Positions 22,670 through 37,452 of a stretch of 64,000 nt of DNA are shown piece after piece. The stretch is from assembly GCF_024713975.1 (NCBI RefSeq), contig NC_091093.1, positions 19,713,501-19,777,500 of the forward strand, written 5' to 3'. Source of the stretch: Paralichthys olivaceus (Eukaryota; Chordata; Actinopteri; Pleuronectiformes; Paralichthyidae). Every line of letters begins with the position of its first letter. Within the stretch, counting starts at the first letter, position 1. A model generated the notes under the pieces. The model did no database searches. It saw nothing but the letters and a program-made list of their open reading frames with translations, and was not told the DNA's origin. Position numbers and translations under genes: made by a program.

Positions 22670-24035
22670 CGTCAGCTGCGATGTGAGGGACCCACCCTTC
22701 GTTTATTTTGGCCTTGATGATCAGATAGAAAGCACAGATCGCACAAAATGTCAGTAACTGCTTCTGTAAAAAATCTGGTGTATGGCAGTCAAAGAAAACA
22801 GGCTTTTATCCGGGGTTGTTGCAAAGCTGGTTTAAGTGCATGTATAACAAATTTCCCTCAAACCAAACGTCATTTTAAAAACCACACATGAGCAGTGACC
22901 CTGCTATGAAGAGAGGTTTGTTCCAGCATCGTCATCGACAAGTGTAGTGATTCTTAAAGAATTGACAACTTAAAAAAAAAAAAACTTATATCTTTGTACA
23001 TCTGGATTGTTTCATACTGAATAAAAACGGTAAACAATGTTGTTCTGTATTAAACTGACAAAATAGAACTCAGTGCAGATAAACACACAGAGGGACTCAC
23101 AATAAATACAATCACACAAAAAAAATAAAAAGTTCAAATATTGACACTCACCCAAACACACACATGCACACAGCCAGTAGACCAAAAACAAACAATCAGT
23201 GGAATGTAGAAAGATTTTTCTCCCAGTTATTATTTCGTTCATTTTGTTTTCATTCATCCTCTTAGCACGCTCCTAAATGGGACTCGGGGAGGGGGAGGTC
23301 ACATGCAGGCAGTGAAGCAAACAACTGGAATAAAGACCTGGATCAACTCAGAACTCTAACAATAAAGAATCAGGTCCATTATCTTCAATGGACTCATAGT
23401 GCTCTGTAACAACGAGTAAACTGAAGCGTCTTTTCCATGTTAAATACTCAGATAAATGCTTCTGACAGACACTTTGCAGAGTAGGTGACAGGGAAAGTAT
23501 TTTTTTTTCATTTCTACATTTGATTTTTCAGTATGTCAACCCTGAGCAGTCACTTACCACTTCCATTCATATGAAAAATATGAACTAAACTGAGTGTTCA
23601 CTCTTACCCTTGAAAATTGAGGTAAAAAAAATCAAACTTAAGCTACACTTTTTCCTTTTGTGATATGTGCTCAAATAATAATAAAAAACATTTTCAATAT
23701 GAGATATACTGAAATTAAATTTTTATATTTTAGAAAAAAACCCTGGTTATTCAGGTTGGATGGAATTGGATTTCAACTGCTGTTTTTACTATTCTAGTCC
23801 TAGTCTAGACAGCAGTGATTTCAGGGGATCAAACACTCGACATGTACATAACGATGTCTGTCTTGTTTTGGGCTACTTTATATCTGGTGGACAGACTCTT
23901 TCAACTTGTGACCTCCCCATGTCTTCAGCTAAAATCAACACCACAAATTCTAATAATATGTTATTATCCCCATCATTAACAAGGGTTATACTATTTTTAA
24001 GAATATCTATAATTTAGCTGTGCAAGTCCAAACTC

Positions 24036-24084
24036 GCACACACACATACATACACACGCACACACACACTCTAACACACACACT
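24036..24084. repeat. (CA)n microsatellite, interrupted
   Basis: CA repeats with a few interruptions (ATACATA, CTCTAA). Confidence 0.85.
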
Positions 24085-25058
24085 TACGGAAGCTGGCTTT
24101 TTGCTTATTTTCAGTCTGGAAGAACAAGTTGATTTTCTACGTTCTCTTTTGAAAAAACAAAAAATAAATCACAACATTAATCACTTTTCTCTTTTTTCTG
24201 TCCTTCTGGTTTTCTTTTCCAAGAAAATAGGAAAGAATGTTTTTTTTTTTTTTTTACACTCATCCTCCAGGACCAGTGTTGAATGATCATGTTCTTATCC
24301 TTTTTTTTATTTGGAGAACTTCATTTGGGGTTACAGCACATCACCCACAGCACGCACAGACGACGAAGGGTTCCAGCCAAGGGAGAATTATTACAGAGGT
24401 GCCAGAGAAAGAGTGGAAAGTGAAAAAGATCAAACATGGGTTGAGTGACAGGGTCCAGTTCCATCTTTACATACAGGGCATCACTCTTCCATTACCTTTG
24501 TTGGTTTTCCTGATTTTTCAGGGTATGGAATAAAAAGTGACTGCAACTGAAGAGGACTTGAACAAAGAGGTGAGGAGCAGAGTCGTTGATTCCTCACTGC
24601 AACACCCGATGTAGGTGGTTAATGGATTGCATCCACACTCAGGTACATGTTTGAACGCAGCCCGCCTTGCCGCCACAGAGGATAGCTGGAGCATCAGTTA
24701 GATCCATTTTTGGTCATGGGTGGCAAGAGGTAGGCTACTGCTCGAATGTAGAACACTGAGAATGTTTGACAAAGTGGAGGAAAGACTCTTAAAAAGAAGG
24801 GCACAAGGAGGAAGTGCGTCAAGACATGACAGACATTTTTAAGTTCAGACCAATGGATAAAAGGGGGTTAGGTGGGAATCAGAGTTTGACAAGGGTGAAG
24901 TTTAAGGATGAGGTCACGAGGGGACATATCAAAGAGGCCTGAGAACAAAGAGATGACACACAGTTTCTGCAGCCGGAGACGGCAGTCAGAGAGTAGGGGG
25001 ATATGTGCTGAGGGCCTGGGGGGAGGGACACTGTAGGCAGGTTTGGTCCCTTGGTCCC

Positions 25059-25163
25059 TCAGGCCTTGAGAGCGTGCCACTGAGCCACAGTGGTGCGAGG
25101 GTGACCCATCATGTCTTTCCAGTGCTTTACCTCTGCAGGGCCACTTTTCCACGAAAGGTAGAT
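25059..25163 (-). CDS. syt7: syt7 final coding exon (end of C2B)
   Basis: It encodes [18 protein letters not shown] followed by a short tail ending in VAQWHALKA and TGA. The WHXL motif near the C-terminus, here WHAL, is the conserved docking element of synaptotagmin C2B domains. Confidence 0.96.
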   Translation of the reverse strand: MYLSWKSGPAEVKHWKDMMGHPRTTVAQWHALKA

Positions 25164-28100
25164 CTGTGAAAAAAAGACAGTCAGTGTAACTTGTGTAGTG
25201 TCACACAGAGACTGATGTTATTTGTAAAAAGCCCAGCCAATAAACTGTCGGGTATTACGTGGTAAAAAAAAAGCTCAGTGAGACTTAAGTCTAGCCCTGC
25301 TTTCACCGCTAAGCCTGCAACCACACTCAGTATTCAATTTAAAACCAGGACAGGAAAAAAAGCCATTAGAGGAACAGATTTCACTTGCTGAAATACTCTG
25401 AGAGACGATAATGCTGACACTAATGAAGATCAGACACAGAGTCTTTAAGTAATTCTCATGTAGAAAGAGAATCCAGGTCAGCACATGTCATAGAAAACTT
25501 TTGAATATCCGATGACTAGTTTCCAATGATGTGGTATAACAGGCAACATATTGTAACTGTACATGATTAGGACGGCAAAAAGTATATTAGCTGCAGTTAC
25601 TTTGTAAAAGACGGTGTAGTTGTACACAGCTCAGACATTATTCTTACAGTGTGTGATGAATGACTTGATTTGAGCTTTGGGGTCTTTCCAAACAGAAACT
25701 ATAAATCGTGTCAGGCTCTGTTCTCCACTATGTATCAATACTTGCAGAGCAACTGGTATTTGGTCATAAGTAAACAAATCAATCAGCACACACAAGGGCC
25801 TGGGCTTGTTTAGAGCTGAGTTGAGTACTGATATAGGAATCAGTAATGGAATTAACATTAATGTAGCTTAATATTACGAGTCTATACATTTCTAATGATT
25901 TCCTGGACGGTTTCCTGAAAAGAAGAAAGTAGTTTGGCAATAATTACAGCTGAAGCAGAGACAGTGATATGTTTACATGGACAACAGTATTCCAATGTTA
26001 AGACAATAGACTGAATAAAACACTGTCATGTAACTTAAGATGATTAACCTAAGAGCATACTTGGAATAAACAATTATCAAATTAAGACGTGGAGAATTCT
26101 GATCTTAGTTGCATCATGTGGACATGTACACGTCTTAATCACATTTTAACGTCTTATTGGAGATTTCATAGCATTTTAAACTGTAACATATGAATGGAAT
26201 ATTCTATTAGCAACTCATGTAAACATCACAATCAAAATAATGTTTTATTCAGAATATGGTCAATAGACAGAATTTTGCTGTCCATATAAATGCAGTCATT
26301 GTTTAGTTTGTGCACTTCAAATTCATTCTGATTAACCATTACAAAATGTTATTATGTTATATGTTTTTTCTGCCACCAAACAGGTTTCTTGTTGGAAGCT
26401 GTCCCTCGCCAAGAGCTTCATCAATTGTTGTATTTACGGGACAAAAGATATATGTCCCCTGAGCAGCATCACTTCTTCAGACAAACGAACAGGAAGTGAT
26501 GAGACGGCTAGTCAGGACAGGGCTCGCTGGTCAGCATGCTAACTTTAGTAGAAACAAAGAAGTGACTGAAATAGAAGTAGCATTATTAACATCGGTGTAA
26601 AGGTGAGTAAAGGAATGAAAGTTGATGTTGAACCTGTAACGTTTCTGCTCGAATACAAGGCAGTTAATGCTCACGTTGGCTGTGTAGTAGCGAGGCTAAT
26701 AGTAAAATCATACTTATAGCCTCTTCAAGCTAATGTAGTCTAGACTATTAGTTAGTGAACTGGAGCTCAACTGAATATTCATCAATGCGACTTTTTCTAC
26801 AGGCAATACACAGATGAACATGAAGTGAAATATTAATGGTTTTATATCAGGAAACATTTCATGATAAAAGTAAAAATTTTCAGAATTAATAAATTACAGA
26901 AAAAATAGAGCTTTAAACTAACTAAGCATAAAAATAAAAGCTGATACTGACATTGGCAACCCAAAAATTCAAAGGCTTTTTGCCTCTCTCAGCCTTGGTG
27001 ATTGCAATTGATCCTCGAGGATTTTTCTCAGGGCAAACAATGTGTTTTTCTAAAGAGACCAGCAGATTCATCATAACTGAAAAGTTCAGCTAAAAGCTGA
27101 CAATACTACACTAATGTGCACTCTAATAAAAATACAATTTCTGTTATTGTTCAGAGAGAATTTGGAAACATCTTCTATATTTAATGATTTTAGGGGATAA
27201 CATTTGAGAGCAAGTACCTGCGTGTGCCTGGATTTCATTTTGGCCATTGGTGTTAATCTCTGGTTCACACGCAGAATGAAGCATTTTCAAATCTTGTCAT
27301 TTGTTGTATTCTAGATTTATTCATTTACAGTTCAGAAGATTGGTCTGCATGTACCAGCAGGGGTCAGTAGAGACTGGCGATCAAAAGCGATCAGCTGGTG
27401 ATGGTCTATCACAGAGTCAGGATAATGTAGAGGAAAAGGAAGACGAGGATAATGAAGAAGAAGAAGAAGGAAGAAGTGGGAAGGAGATACCTTTCCAATG
27501 ACATCATTGCGACTGAGCCTGTCCTTGTCCATGACGGTTATAATTATGGTGGTCTCCCTCAGCACGTGGGCAGGCACATCAAAGGGGAAGGACTCGTTGA
27601 ACACGGGGTTCAGACAGCGCTTCATTACCACTGTCTTCTTCTTTTCCACGCGCTTGTCCTTGTTCATCAACCACACTTTTACATATGGGTCTGTGGAGAG
27701 GCAGAAGCACATTCATGTTTACTATAATTTAATGCATTGTTAGGTGCTGTCGGGGGCTTATTGTTATTTTCTAACAGTAAATCATGTTGTCATTTTTATG
27801 TTGAAGTTGCTGTAATGTAGAAGGTCAACGTTAAAAGGACACAGGAGATGAAGGAGCATCTTTACCAGAAGTGCCTCCGATGTCCATGGCTTTGAGGTTG
27901 CGGGCTTTGATGATGCTCACAGTGATGATGTTGGCTGTGGGGTTGTAGCACAGAGACACCAGCAGATCCCCTCGACTCCCCTAGTGAAATCATACACACA
28001 ACAGCAGCCGATTGTTTACTTTTTTTATCCCCTTTTTTCCCCCATTGTTCTCCGTTCAGCTGCTTACTGTTTATTTTTTGTGTCTATCTCCTGCTTTCTG

Positions 28101-31100
28101 TGTTCTCTCCGTCTACCTGTCAGCCTCCTCCATATTCCCTTCCATCCCGTTTCCCACCAGCACCCCTAGGAGCATCACAGCAGCCAGGAATGACATCACC
28201 CGTTACATTCTGTCCCATCGTCTCTCGCTCTCCCCCTCCCCCCATTCCTCTACCTCCTTACTCCCTTCCCTCCCACCCCCTTCTTTCTCACTCACGCTGC
28301 CATCACTACATGGTTTCAGCTCCTTCCAGAATGTCTGCATGTTGGCCAGGTCCAGCTTGTTGAGGGGGATGGACACCTCTCCTATGGGGTCATTCCTGCT
28401 GAAGCGGTCGTAGTCAAGAACCTGCAGGTATAGGGTCCTCTGGACCACCTTATCGTAGGGGAACCCTGAGAGAGAAACGGACACAGCACAGTCCCAAAAG
28501 GTCACAGTGAGGCACATGGAGAAGAAAAAGCTTCAGATGTTCTGTGAACACTCTTAAGTTAATGTTTAAGGTTTTATGAAAGCTTCCTCCATCAAACCTT
28601 CAAACAGGAAGGTCTCATTCCAGTGGGGGTTTAGATTCTTCCTCTTCACTTTGGTCTCCAGTTTGTGCTTCTTGTCCGGCAGCAGGTAGAGTTTGACAAA
28701 TGGGTCAGAGGTGCCGGAAAAATCCTTGGCAGGCAAATCCTGGCCCTTCAGGATTTTGACGGTGAGGGTGGAGTCCTGAAAACTGTAACCAACGCTGAAC
28801 TGAATACGTCCCAGCTTTTCACACACTGGACCCTCGTGGTCATCTTCCTCGGAACCTGGAGACAACTTAGAGGCACAGGAAACAAATGTTACTTTCTTTT
28901 GATTTATTGTCAGTGGTTTAGTTGTTGATAGATTGTAATGGAAGCATATACATGGCTTATGGGTATATATTAGTTTTTTGTTTTTGTAAAAGCTGGGTTT
29001 GATAAGGGTCAGTGTGTCCGGTCCAATGCTATGTTTAAAATGACTCCCTCTTTACTCATGTATACTGTATTTATAATCTGACATTTCATTTGAGAATAAA
29101 AGTTCAGAGTGTGTAAAAAAATACAATCCTTTGCAATAGGTTTCATGTTATAGATGTGATAAATCCCTCTTATGTGAAAATACATCTGCCGATGAAGACT
29201 CAAACTGATGATGATTCATAAGTGTCTGAAATCTCAATTTACTGCTCAGCGCAGAGTAAATTAGTAAGAGTCTATTATTCTATAACAGAGAGCGGTGAAT
29301 GATTGAATGAGCAGCAATGAAAGTCCTCAGAGTCATAAAAGGTTTGAACAGCTACAGCTCCATAGGAACTGAGCACACTCATACTGTGGATATGGACAGT
29401 ATGATGTGGTTGAAAGCTCCACAATCAAAGAAACAAGTGAATTCTGAGATTCTGCCATGAAGTTGAATCAACGCCTCTGAAACTAAAACTGAACGTTTGA
29501 ACTGTCATGTAGATATGGATATATTGCAGCTCTGATGTATTAGTTTTAACTATAGACTGTACAGAAAGATGGACAACATGTCTCTGCTTCCTCCCACTAT
29601 CCGGAAAGCCGTAAGCCAAAATATCCCAGACATGAACGCTGTCATCTTGCGTGATATTGATCAGGGGATAAAGCCACGGTAGCAAGGTCCCACCAGTTCA
29701 CAAGCTCGACCAATCTCAGCTTTCAATCATGACGTTTTACCCTGTTTTCATAGCATCAAATAACTGAGGGAAACCAAACTCTTAGGTTTGGATCGACTAA
29801 CATACAGGAGGTGGAGTATATGAGCTATACTGCGACCTGCCACCAGGCGGTGATTGAGACATTTGGCTTCACTTCTGGGGAGCTGTCATGTTGACCAAAT
29901 ATATACATATATACCTTCAATGGTTTTAACCAGGTGAAGCCACTAAATGGGGAGCAAATTATAAGGATATACAAAATGCAGTCCTATAACAATTGCACTA
30001 ATTTCTTACAAGACAACAGGGTGAAACTTATTCAACCTTTCAGGTGAGTTGGCAGGTAATATCATATATCACAGTCACAAAGTAACTTAGACTCCAGTCC
30101 ACAGGGGGCACTAATTCTACACCTTAACTTAAAAATACAGCTCCTGACTGGCCAACTAGGACAGTGTTATGTCACGTGGCTGCTGTACGATGTGCGACCA
30201 GGGCACAAAGTGTCTGAAGCAGTGTGGAGATGAGAAGCAGATAATCTGTTGGTCAGACCCTCTGACTGATGGTGCCGTGGCCCGGAGGGAGGGAGGGACA
30301 CCAATCTAGTTTTAAAAAGTGCTATCTGATGGAGGAAGAGCTGGAGGCATCACTCAAAGAGCAGTTCCAGAAATTTAATATCCAATTCCATATTATCCCA
30401 CATATTTCTGATGGTGCTGCTCAACCTCATTCTCCATGCTGAATATGATCACTTTTCATTATGCAGTCCTCCACCCAACAGCTGGCCTAAATTGCTTTTC
30501 TCCATTTTCTGCATTTGGGCACTCTCTCTTTTTCTCCTCTCTTTCCATTAACTTCTTAAATTCTCCTCTCTAATTTCTTTTTTCACTGAAAACCAAACAA
30601 TCCACATGCAGTCAATGCAAATTCTGATGTAGCGTATAACAAGTCTGCATCACATTTTAAGAACAAATCTAGAGATACTCTTTATACTTGTTGTGTTGGG
30701 GTGTGGTTATGTGCTGCATTTGTTTAAAGTCACAAATATCATCAGGATAAGGATGCTAATTTCTATATTCTTTTATTATCAACAAATACAAGACCAAAAG
30801 ACCCAATCCACCAACAAATAGATTTTTTCATCTAAAGGTTAATACAGCATATTCCTCGACCTTCATTGTTGTCCAGAAACTATTGAGAACTCACAAATGA
30901 ACCTCATGTTGCGCGGGCTGACATGTTCCTTCATAACAAGCAATGTGAAGTGGACAGTAGTTTATTCAGAGAAATGTTCACAGAAACATCTGCTCTGTAC
31001 CTCAGACATTTCCTGAAATATTGTTGAAGATGCTGACGAAGATGTCAACTTGGAAGGACAACAAAATTCGATTTGATTTGTTGTGAATACATCTGACCCG

Positions 31101-34100
31101 GAAAATCCCCTGCTGCATTCTCCATATGTGAAAGACCAAGACCCCAGACCCAATTTTCCAATCATTTTCCAGAGTGACAGGACCCCCATCCTATCCACTG
31201 CCAGCCCTTTATCACCTGAGACACTGAAGGGGGTTGGATGTATATATACTGTATACTCTGACATCCTTTTTCTCAACACAGCATCTGTATACAGCACCAT
31301 TGCTTTTCCTACTTGAGTGGATGTGGCTCAAAAGTGCTGGATGGGTATTTTCAGCATGAAAACGAGGGTTGTGTAACATATAGATGCCTTTGGAAAAACT
31401 GCCCGAATGAGTATTATCATTAAGCACCACCAATGTGAATTCCTCAGACACACCATGAGACCCACATAATTATACATTGCTCATACCCATCTCTGCCATA
31501 TTCTCACAGCACCCACAGCACTGCATGTTCTTTCACAGCTAATTACCGAACCTCGCTGCATAAGGCCCCTGTCCCCCTCCCCTCCCAGACTGTCACTTCA
31601 GGGTGATGATTACTGTACGTTTCTGTTCGCTGAGATACTGTTTGCTCTCTGAGGATCTACAGGTGGTCGAGTGGGATGAAGAAAGTTCTTTTTGAGTGAC
31701 GAAAGACTTGGGAGGAGGAAATGCTTCTCATTGGATTTCAAGCTATTGAACTGAAGTGCGTAGGCTGTCTTTTCTCACCATGTTCTCTAGAACCAATTAT
31801 AATTCTATACTATAATTCTTCATACAGAATCCTTTCAAAGGAAAAGTCTGGATTATTGTAACTTTGATTTTATTTTTGTCACTTTGACATTAATTTCTGT
31901 GTGTGATGAAATTAAAACTTTACACTTTTTTGCACCATGGTAAATAATGTGATCAAGCAAGGAAACACTTCAAAATTAAATAAGGAGTTTGGTCTCTAAA
32001 TAGTGATAGATTTCTACAGCAGACAGTTTCACATCTATTCTATATATTCCAAATAAGTTTGGCTGAGTTGGTGTTTGGCTTAGAACCCACATGATTGTCT
32101 GACTGCTCGTGTTTCACATTTGTTTCTCTCTTTTTTTAGCAATGTTACCATGTTTCCAGAAACTGAAACACTGACATATTAATTAATTACAAATACTGTA
32201 ATAGATGTCAGTATTTGCTACCTACTGTATAAATCAATACTGGCACTCATCACTTCAGTATGTCAATTTTCTTTGCAATCAAACAACTGAGATCCAAAAC
32301 CGCTAAATCTGAAAAGCGGAACTGTGAATTTATAAGATCAATCTTTAGTCACCTGCCACGTTTCAATGAATTGTCAACATGAACTTTTATGCCATTAACA
32401 TTACGGTGGCACTGAAGTGCAAATAACAATAGCATTCTCGGCCAAATGTGTTTTACAATCTTAATTTTATATAATTTCCATGATGTATGTCTGAGCGAAC
32501 TGTGGTTGTATAAACTTATCAGCACAACTGACCAGCTCAATAATGACTCTACATAAAACAACAGGATTAGACACAAGAAGTTAAAAACAAAGCAACACAG
32601 ATATAATGAACATTACACAACATGTCCTGCTAAATTTATATCAAGCCATTATAACCAGTGTTTACAGTGTTTAATTACTAATGAGCTGAAGTCCAGTTTT
32701 AAGGATTTTACATTACTTCTCCCTCATTGGCTCATCTTCCACTTCCTTGTCTCAAGGTCTGCATGTAACATTCATTTTAGATTAGGAGAGATGATGTGAG
32801 GGCACCATTCAAGTCTCTCAGCCATCTCATTTATTGCTGACAGCAGCCTTCCTCCTCTTAATAATAATAATAATAATTGCGACAATTGTTGCGAATGTCT
32901 GGTGGGAGGGAGTTCCAGGGGCGGGGGGCAGAGCGGCTGAAGGCTCTAGATCCCATTGTGGTCAAACAGGCAGGTGGTATACTGAGGTAAATGGAAGGAG
33001 AAGATCTGCTCAGTGCTCAGTCCTCCCTCTTAATATAGACGATCTCAGCAAAGCAGAAATAAGACACACAGCAGACGAGGTAATGAAGTATCAATAAAAG
33101 GTGTCTCATGGGGCTGTGTCAATATTGCGCGTTACCATGAGCATGTCACTGGTGACTGAGTTGGCCAAGTCAGAAACAGAGGAGTTGGCATCGTGGCGGC
33201 GTCCACTCTCATCTGGGGTTTGACCTCTGGGGCTACTGCCTGATTTGTTACCTGGAGTCCTGTGGAAATGGAGAGAGACACACACATATTAATAAGCATG
33301 TGTCCACACACTCTACGTTTGGCCAAACATTTACAATTGAAGGAAATCTTCAGATCAAGATTCAAAACTTTATTGTCCAATAATGGAGAAATTAATTCAA
33401 ATGTATCTTTTCACTTGTGTATTCCACACAAAAGAATAAAATACAGCACACTTTTCACTTTCCTGTCAGAGTTAGATGTGAAGATTGAAGCCAATTAAAC
33501 ATCTAATAATATAAATATGAAGCAGGAACTAATAATTAGACGCAGGCTGGCAGGAGTCACTAGCCAGTTAGTCTAGCATGAAAACTGGAGACGGGGAAAC
33601 AGCATGGCTCTTGTTTGTTTCCAGCCTTTGTCCTAAGCTACAACAACAGAGTGCTGGTAACAGCTTCATATTTACAGTATAAACACAGGAGCTGTATCCA
33701 TCTTTTCAACTGACTCTTGCTAAGAAAGTATATAAGTGAATTTGCAGAAATGCTAAACCATTGCTTTAATGCACTTAGAATCAAGTAGCTAGACATTGTT
33801 AAAATATTTTGGTCACAGAGTATTTGTCTCTAAAGCAACACAGGAGTTGGAATAACTCACAGAGGTGGAGTGCAACAGTATTGGAGAAATTACATGTATG
33901 AATAGTAATTTAGAAACAAAATAATACATAACAATAGTACCCAATAAGCCGCAGACATGGACAAAATACACCATCAAACAAAATCAAATCTCCATTACAA
34001 GATCTTTAGAAATAAACAATAATATGTCTGGAAAATCCTTAAACAAGAAAGATAGAGAACAAGGAAATACTAAAATTAGAAAAAACTGCTCCCGGGCAAT

Positions 34101-37100
34101 ATTATGCAATAGTTCGGTTGACAAGGAAAATACAAAGATCTAATACCAGTCTCTGTCTCGGCGTATTGACAAATAAGACTAATGAGCACTTATCGCTGTG
34201 AGAGAGACGACCCAGGCAGAAATAAACACTCAGACAGAGCGAGCGGGAGTCAGACAGACAGAAACAGTGCGAGCGAGCGAACAGGTGAGCTGTAAAACAC
34301 AAAGGGGAAAACAGAAGTGAGATTAGAAGATGGCATTGTGGGAAAGATTATACGAGTAGGAGAGATACAGTTGAAAACGTATCTGTGTGCAGAGGATGAG
34401 AGTAGGAGAGTATTTGTCTTTGTTAAGACATGGAGGATTAAATAGAACGAACAAAGTGAGGTTACTGACTCAAATTAATGTGAGACTGAGACATTGGCAG
34501 AGTACACACACACACAGACACACACACTTCTTTACTTCTATCTTAGTGAGGACACTGATTGACATAATTTATTTCCTATCCACTTACCCTTATACCATCC
34601 AGACCTAACCTAAACCCTAACCTAACCCTACAACCAAGTCTTAACCTTAAAACAGCCCATTGAAAAAGTGAGGACTGGTCAATATGTCCTCACTTTCCAA
34701 AAAGGTAGGGTCCTTGCTTTAAATGGTCCTCACAAAGGTATAAGTATAAGGAAACACACAGAGAAATCCAGGATAGGAGGGAGACAGGATAAAGGCCTGG
34801 AAATAAAACACACCAGATTTGGTTTGGGTTAAAGAGTCAGATGCTCTAGAGCAGAGAGAGGAAGCAACCTGACACATTACATGGGCAGGCAGAATAGAGG
34901 ACGGCTGGAGAAGGAGGGCTGAGAGATGGACAGGGGTTGTAGAGCAAAGAGACAAGCAAAAGTGGAGCGAGAGCGAACAAGAAAAATACAGAGAGGAGGA
35001 GAAAAGGATACGGTGCGGAGGAGAAAAGAATCGATTCGTCACTCTACATTTATTTCCCGTGATCTGCAGGTCAGAGCGCTAACAATGCAGCGCAGACTGA
35101 ATTTGAAATGCAATGGTTTCTGTTTCAGACGCTTGCCAAATACAGCTTACTCTTCAGGTACCTGCTGATAAGGACGTCTGGAACAAGACGGCGTCAATTC
35201 TGCAGCAGGTGATGGATGAAGGATGTTTGCAGGGGAGGTTAAAAGAAGGTTCAATTACAGCTTCTAATAACGCATAACACATCAGGAGACAATGTGTTAC
35301 CCTAAAATAATTAAATAACACCGGCAGTCACACACACATTACACCTGACTGTCTCGTTGTCTGTGGCGATGATGCAACTGTCCCCTGAGCTGTGTTTTCT
35401 CTTCAATTATTATTTATTATTCTTCAGAATTATCAGGATAGAAAGTAAAGTCTTACATGTGTCCTTACTGGGATTTGACTTAGTTTAGAACTGGTCCAGA
35501 TCCAGCCTGTATTTTATTTTTTTGATATATTAGAGATCTTTTTTGACAGGACAGTGAAAGCGTGAAATGTGAAGACAGAATGGGGAACACACGCAGCAAA
35601 GGATCAGGCTGGAAATGTACATGTGGGTGCAGCAGGAGAACGCAAGCATCTGTAGTTGCACACCTGGTGCTACCAGGTCGCCCCACCTGTACTTTTAATT
35701 GAGTTATTATGACATAAGTGAAATGAATGAGCACATGCTTAAAAAATGCTCATATCCCCCCGGGTTTCATCCTCTTTATGTTTTAAAACGTACCTTATAT
35801 TTTAATGTGTGGGGACAGAATGGATCAGTTTGAAAATGAGCCAAGGTAAATCAGATCATGATACTCTCAGTAGCACTATCAGAGCATCAAAATGTAAATT
35901 GTTGACTTTTAGTTTTAAATATTTCAAATGTTCCCTTTTTAAAAAGATGTATCCCGTTTCACCTACTCCCATCTTCAGTTCAGTGAAGCCACAGTTACAC
36001 AGATGTCTCTTCAGAGGACTTCCGCTCTCTGCCTATAGAGTAGATAATGTATGCCTAATAAAAGCTTACTTGGGAGGAGTTGGCTTAATGACAGCTCATT
36101 GAACTCAACTAAATCAACACCCAGCACAAAACAGAAACCACACGAATCTTGAACTATCAACCATACATAAACACAGCCATCTGTTTTCTCCATTATTTAC
36201 AAAGCAGAGTTTCATTCTATTATGCTACTGTGAATATTTGGTTATAAATCATCTCAGTCATGCAGAGCATATGTAATACCCTGATACAGTGCGTATGAAA
36301 CTGTTGAATTTAACGCATGGCCTGCATATATTATGCATGCTTTTTTCCCAGACTGTAAATAAATCCACAGCTCTGTCTCTGCCATGCTGCTCCTCCCTGT
36401 AATGAAGCCCTGAGACAACCAGAGCGCTTTTTGTCATATTTGCATAGATTTGATGAAGTACAGTTGCACAAGTAAAAGGGGAAACAAGCGGGGGAATAAA
36501 GTTTAAATCTTTCCTTTCTATCAAACCTAAGACACACAAAAAGTGTTCAGTTGCTGGACGACACATGAAAAGCAATAACTGATGAAAAAATTGCATTAGC
36601 AAGATTATATGCATCCAAATCAGCATTTAGCCAGATGAGGAGGACATCTGTCAAAAAGTAGGAAATGAAACCTGCACTCAGGTTTTTATTAGCTTAATAG
36701 AAGGCAAGTCAATGTAATATAATACCTCAGTTCAGGTTGATGACTGAATTCATCAACTGAAAATATGGCATCATTAATTTCACAGCTGTTCTCTCTTTAC
36801 AACATGTGTACATCTTACGAACTATAACTCAGGCATTTAACTGACTGGAGATCTTAGTAAAATATCAAAATTTTGAACCAGATTATTTTTTAAGTAATGC
36901 TAAAATGATGATTATGATAAACAATTTTTTCATTTTAATTCAAATTCAATTTTTCTACTTTTCACCATCCTCTCGCAGGTGTAAAGTTTTCTTGTTGAAT
37001 GCCATTTGAAAAAGAGAATTCAGTGTCGTCTAAAATGATGAAAACACCAGATGATTCGCTCCCTCTTTGCACCACTGGAGTGTTTCCTTATATTTGAAGT

Positions 37101-37421
37101 TGTTTTGGGGAAAACAGACACATTTAATAAAGATACATCAGCACAACACTACTCTACACTACAACATTTGTGAAAGACGAGTAGAGTTGAGTAGTCTGCT
37201 TGTCACAGTCACTGCAGATTAAGGTTTGGTGACTCGAGGAAAATAAAGACCTGCTCCTGCACAGAGTGTTCTCGTATCACGACAGTTAACACGGCAATGG
37301 CCTCTGGGACATGGACCAATTGGGTGTGGTAGTGAGGTGAGTTCAGCCATGTGTGCAAATATACATATTTGCTCACTGTCAAATATACACTCACTTGCAC
37401 TCTCCCTCTTTCTCTCTCATG

Positions 37422-37452
<31 letters not shown>

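Larger units (their letters stand above)
21881..25058 (-). other. syt7: Probable syt7 3' UTR and flank
   Basis: Sequence downstream of the syt7 stop on its strand, with no reading frame of note. It has a long CA tract (about 24036-24084), a 12-base G run (22658-22669) and several A/T homopolymers. Mammalian SYT7 has a long 3' UTR, so part of this is likely transcribed. Minus-strand AATAAA hexamers occur (for example near 24305), but I cannot choose the used one. Confidence 0.4.
28866..33135 (-). other. syt7: syt7 intron upstream of C2A
   Basis: 4.3 kb without a recognised exon. It contains one copy of the TIR repeat (29551-29915) and a member of the GATGTCAACTT family (about 31000-31470). 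Near 32860-32960 there is an (AAT)n tract followed by a GTGGGAGGGAGTTCCAG phrase that looks repeat-derived. Confidence 0.6.

Noticed and set aside
27452..28413. Plus-strand frames up to 133 codons
   Set aside because: They lie opposite the syt7 C2A/C2B exons and pyrimidine-rich intron ends; the minus-strand reading is unambiguous.
33340..33385. Possible LINE 3' end (TTCAAAACTTTATTGTCC)
   Set aside because: Only a short phrase resembles known fish elements; no neighbouring similarity supports it.
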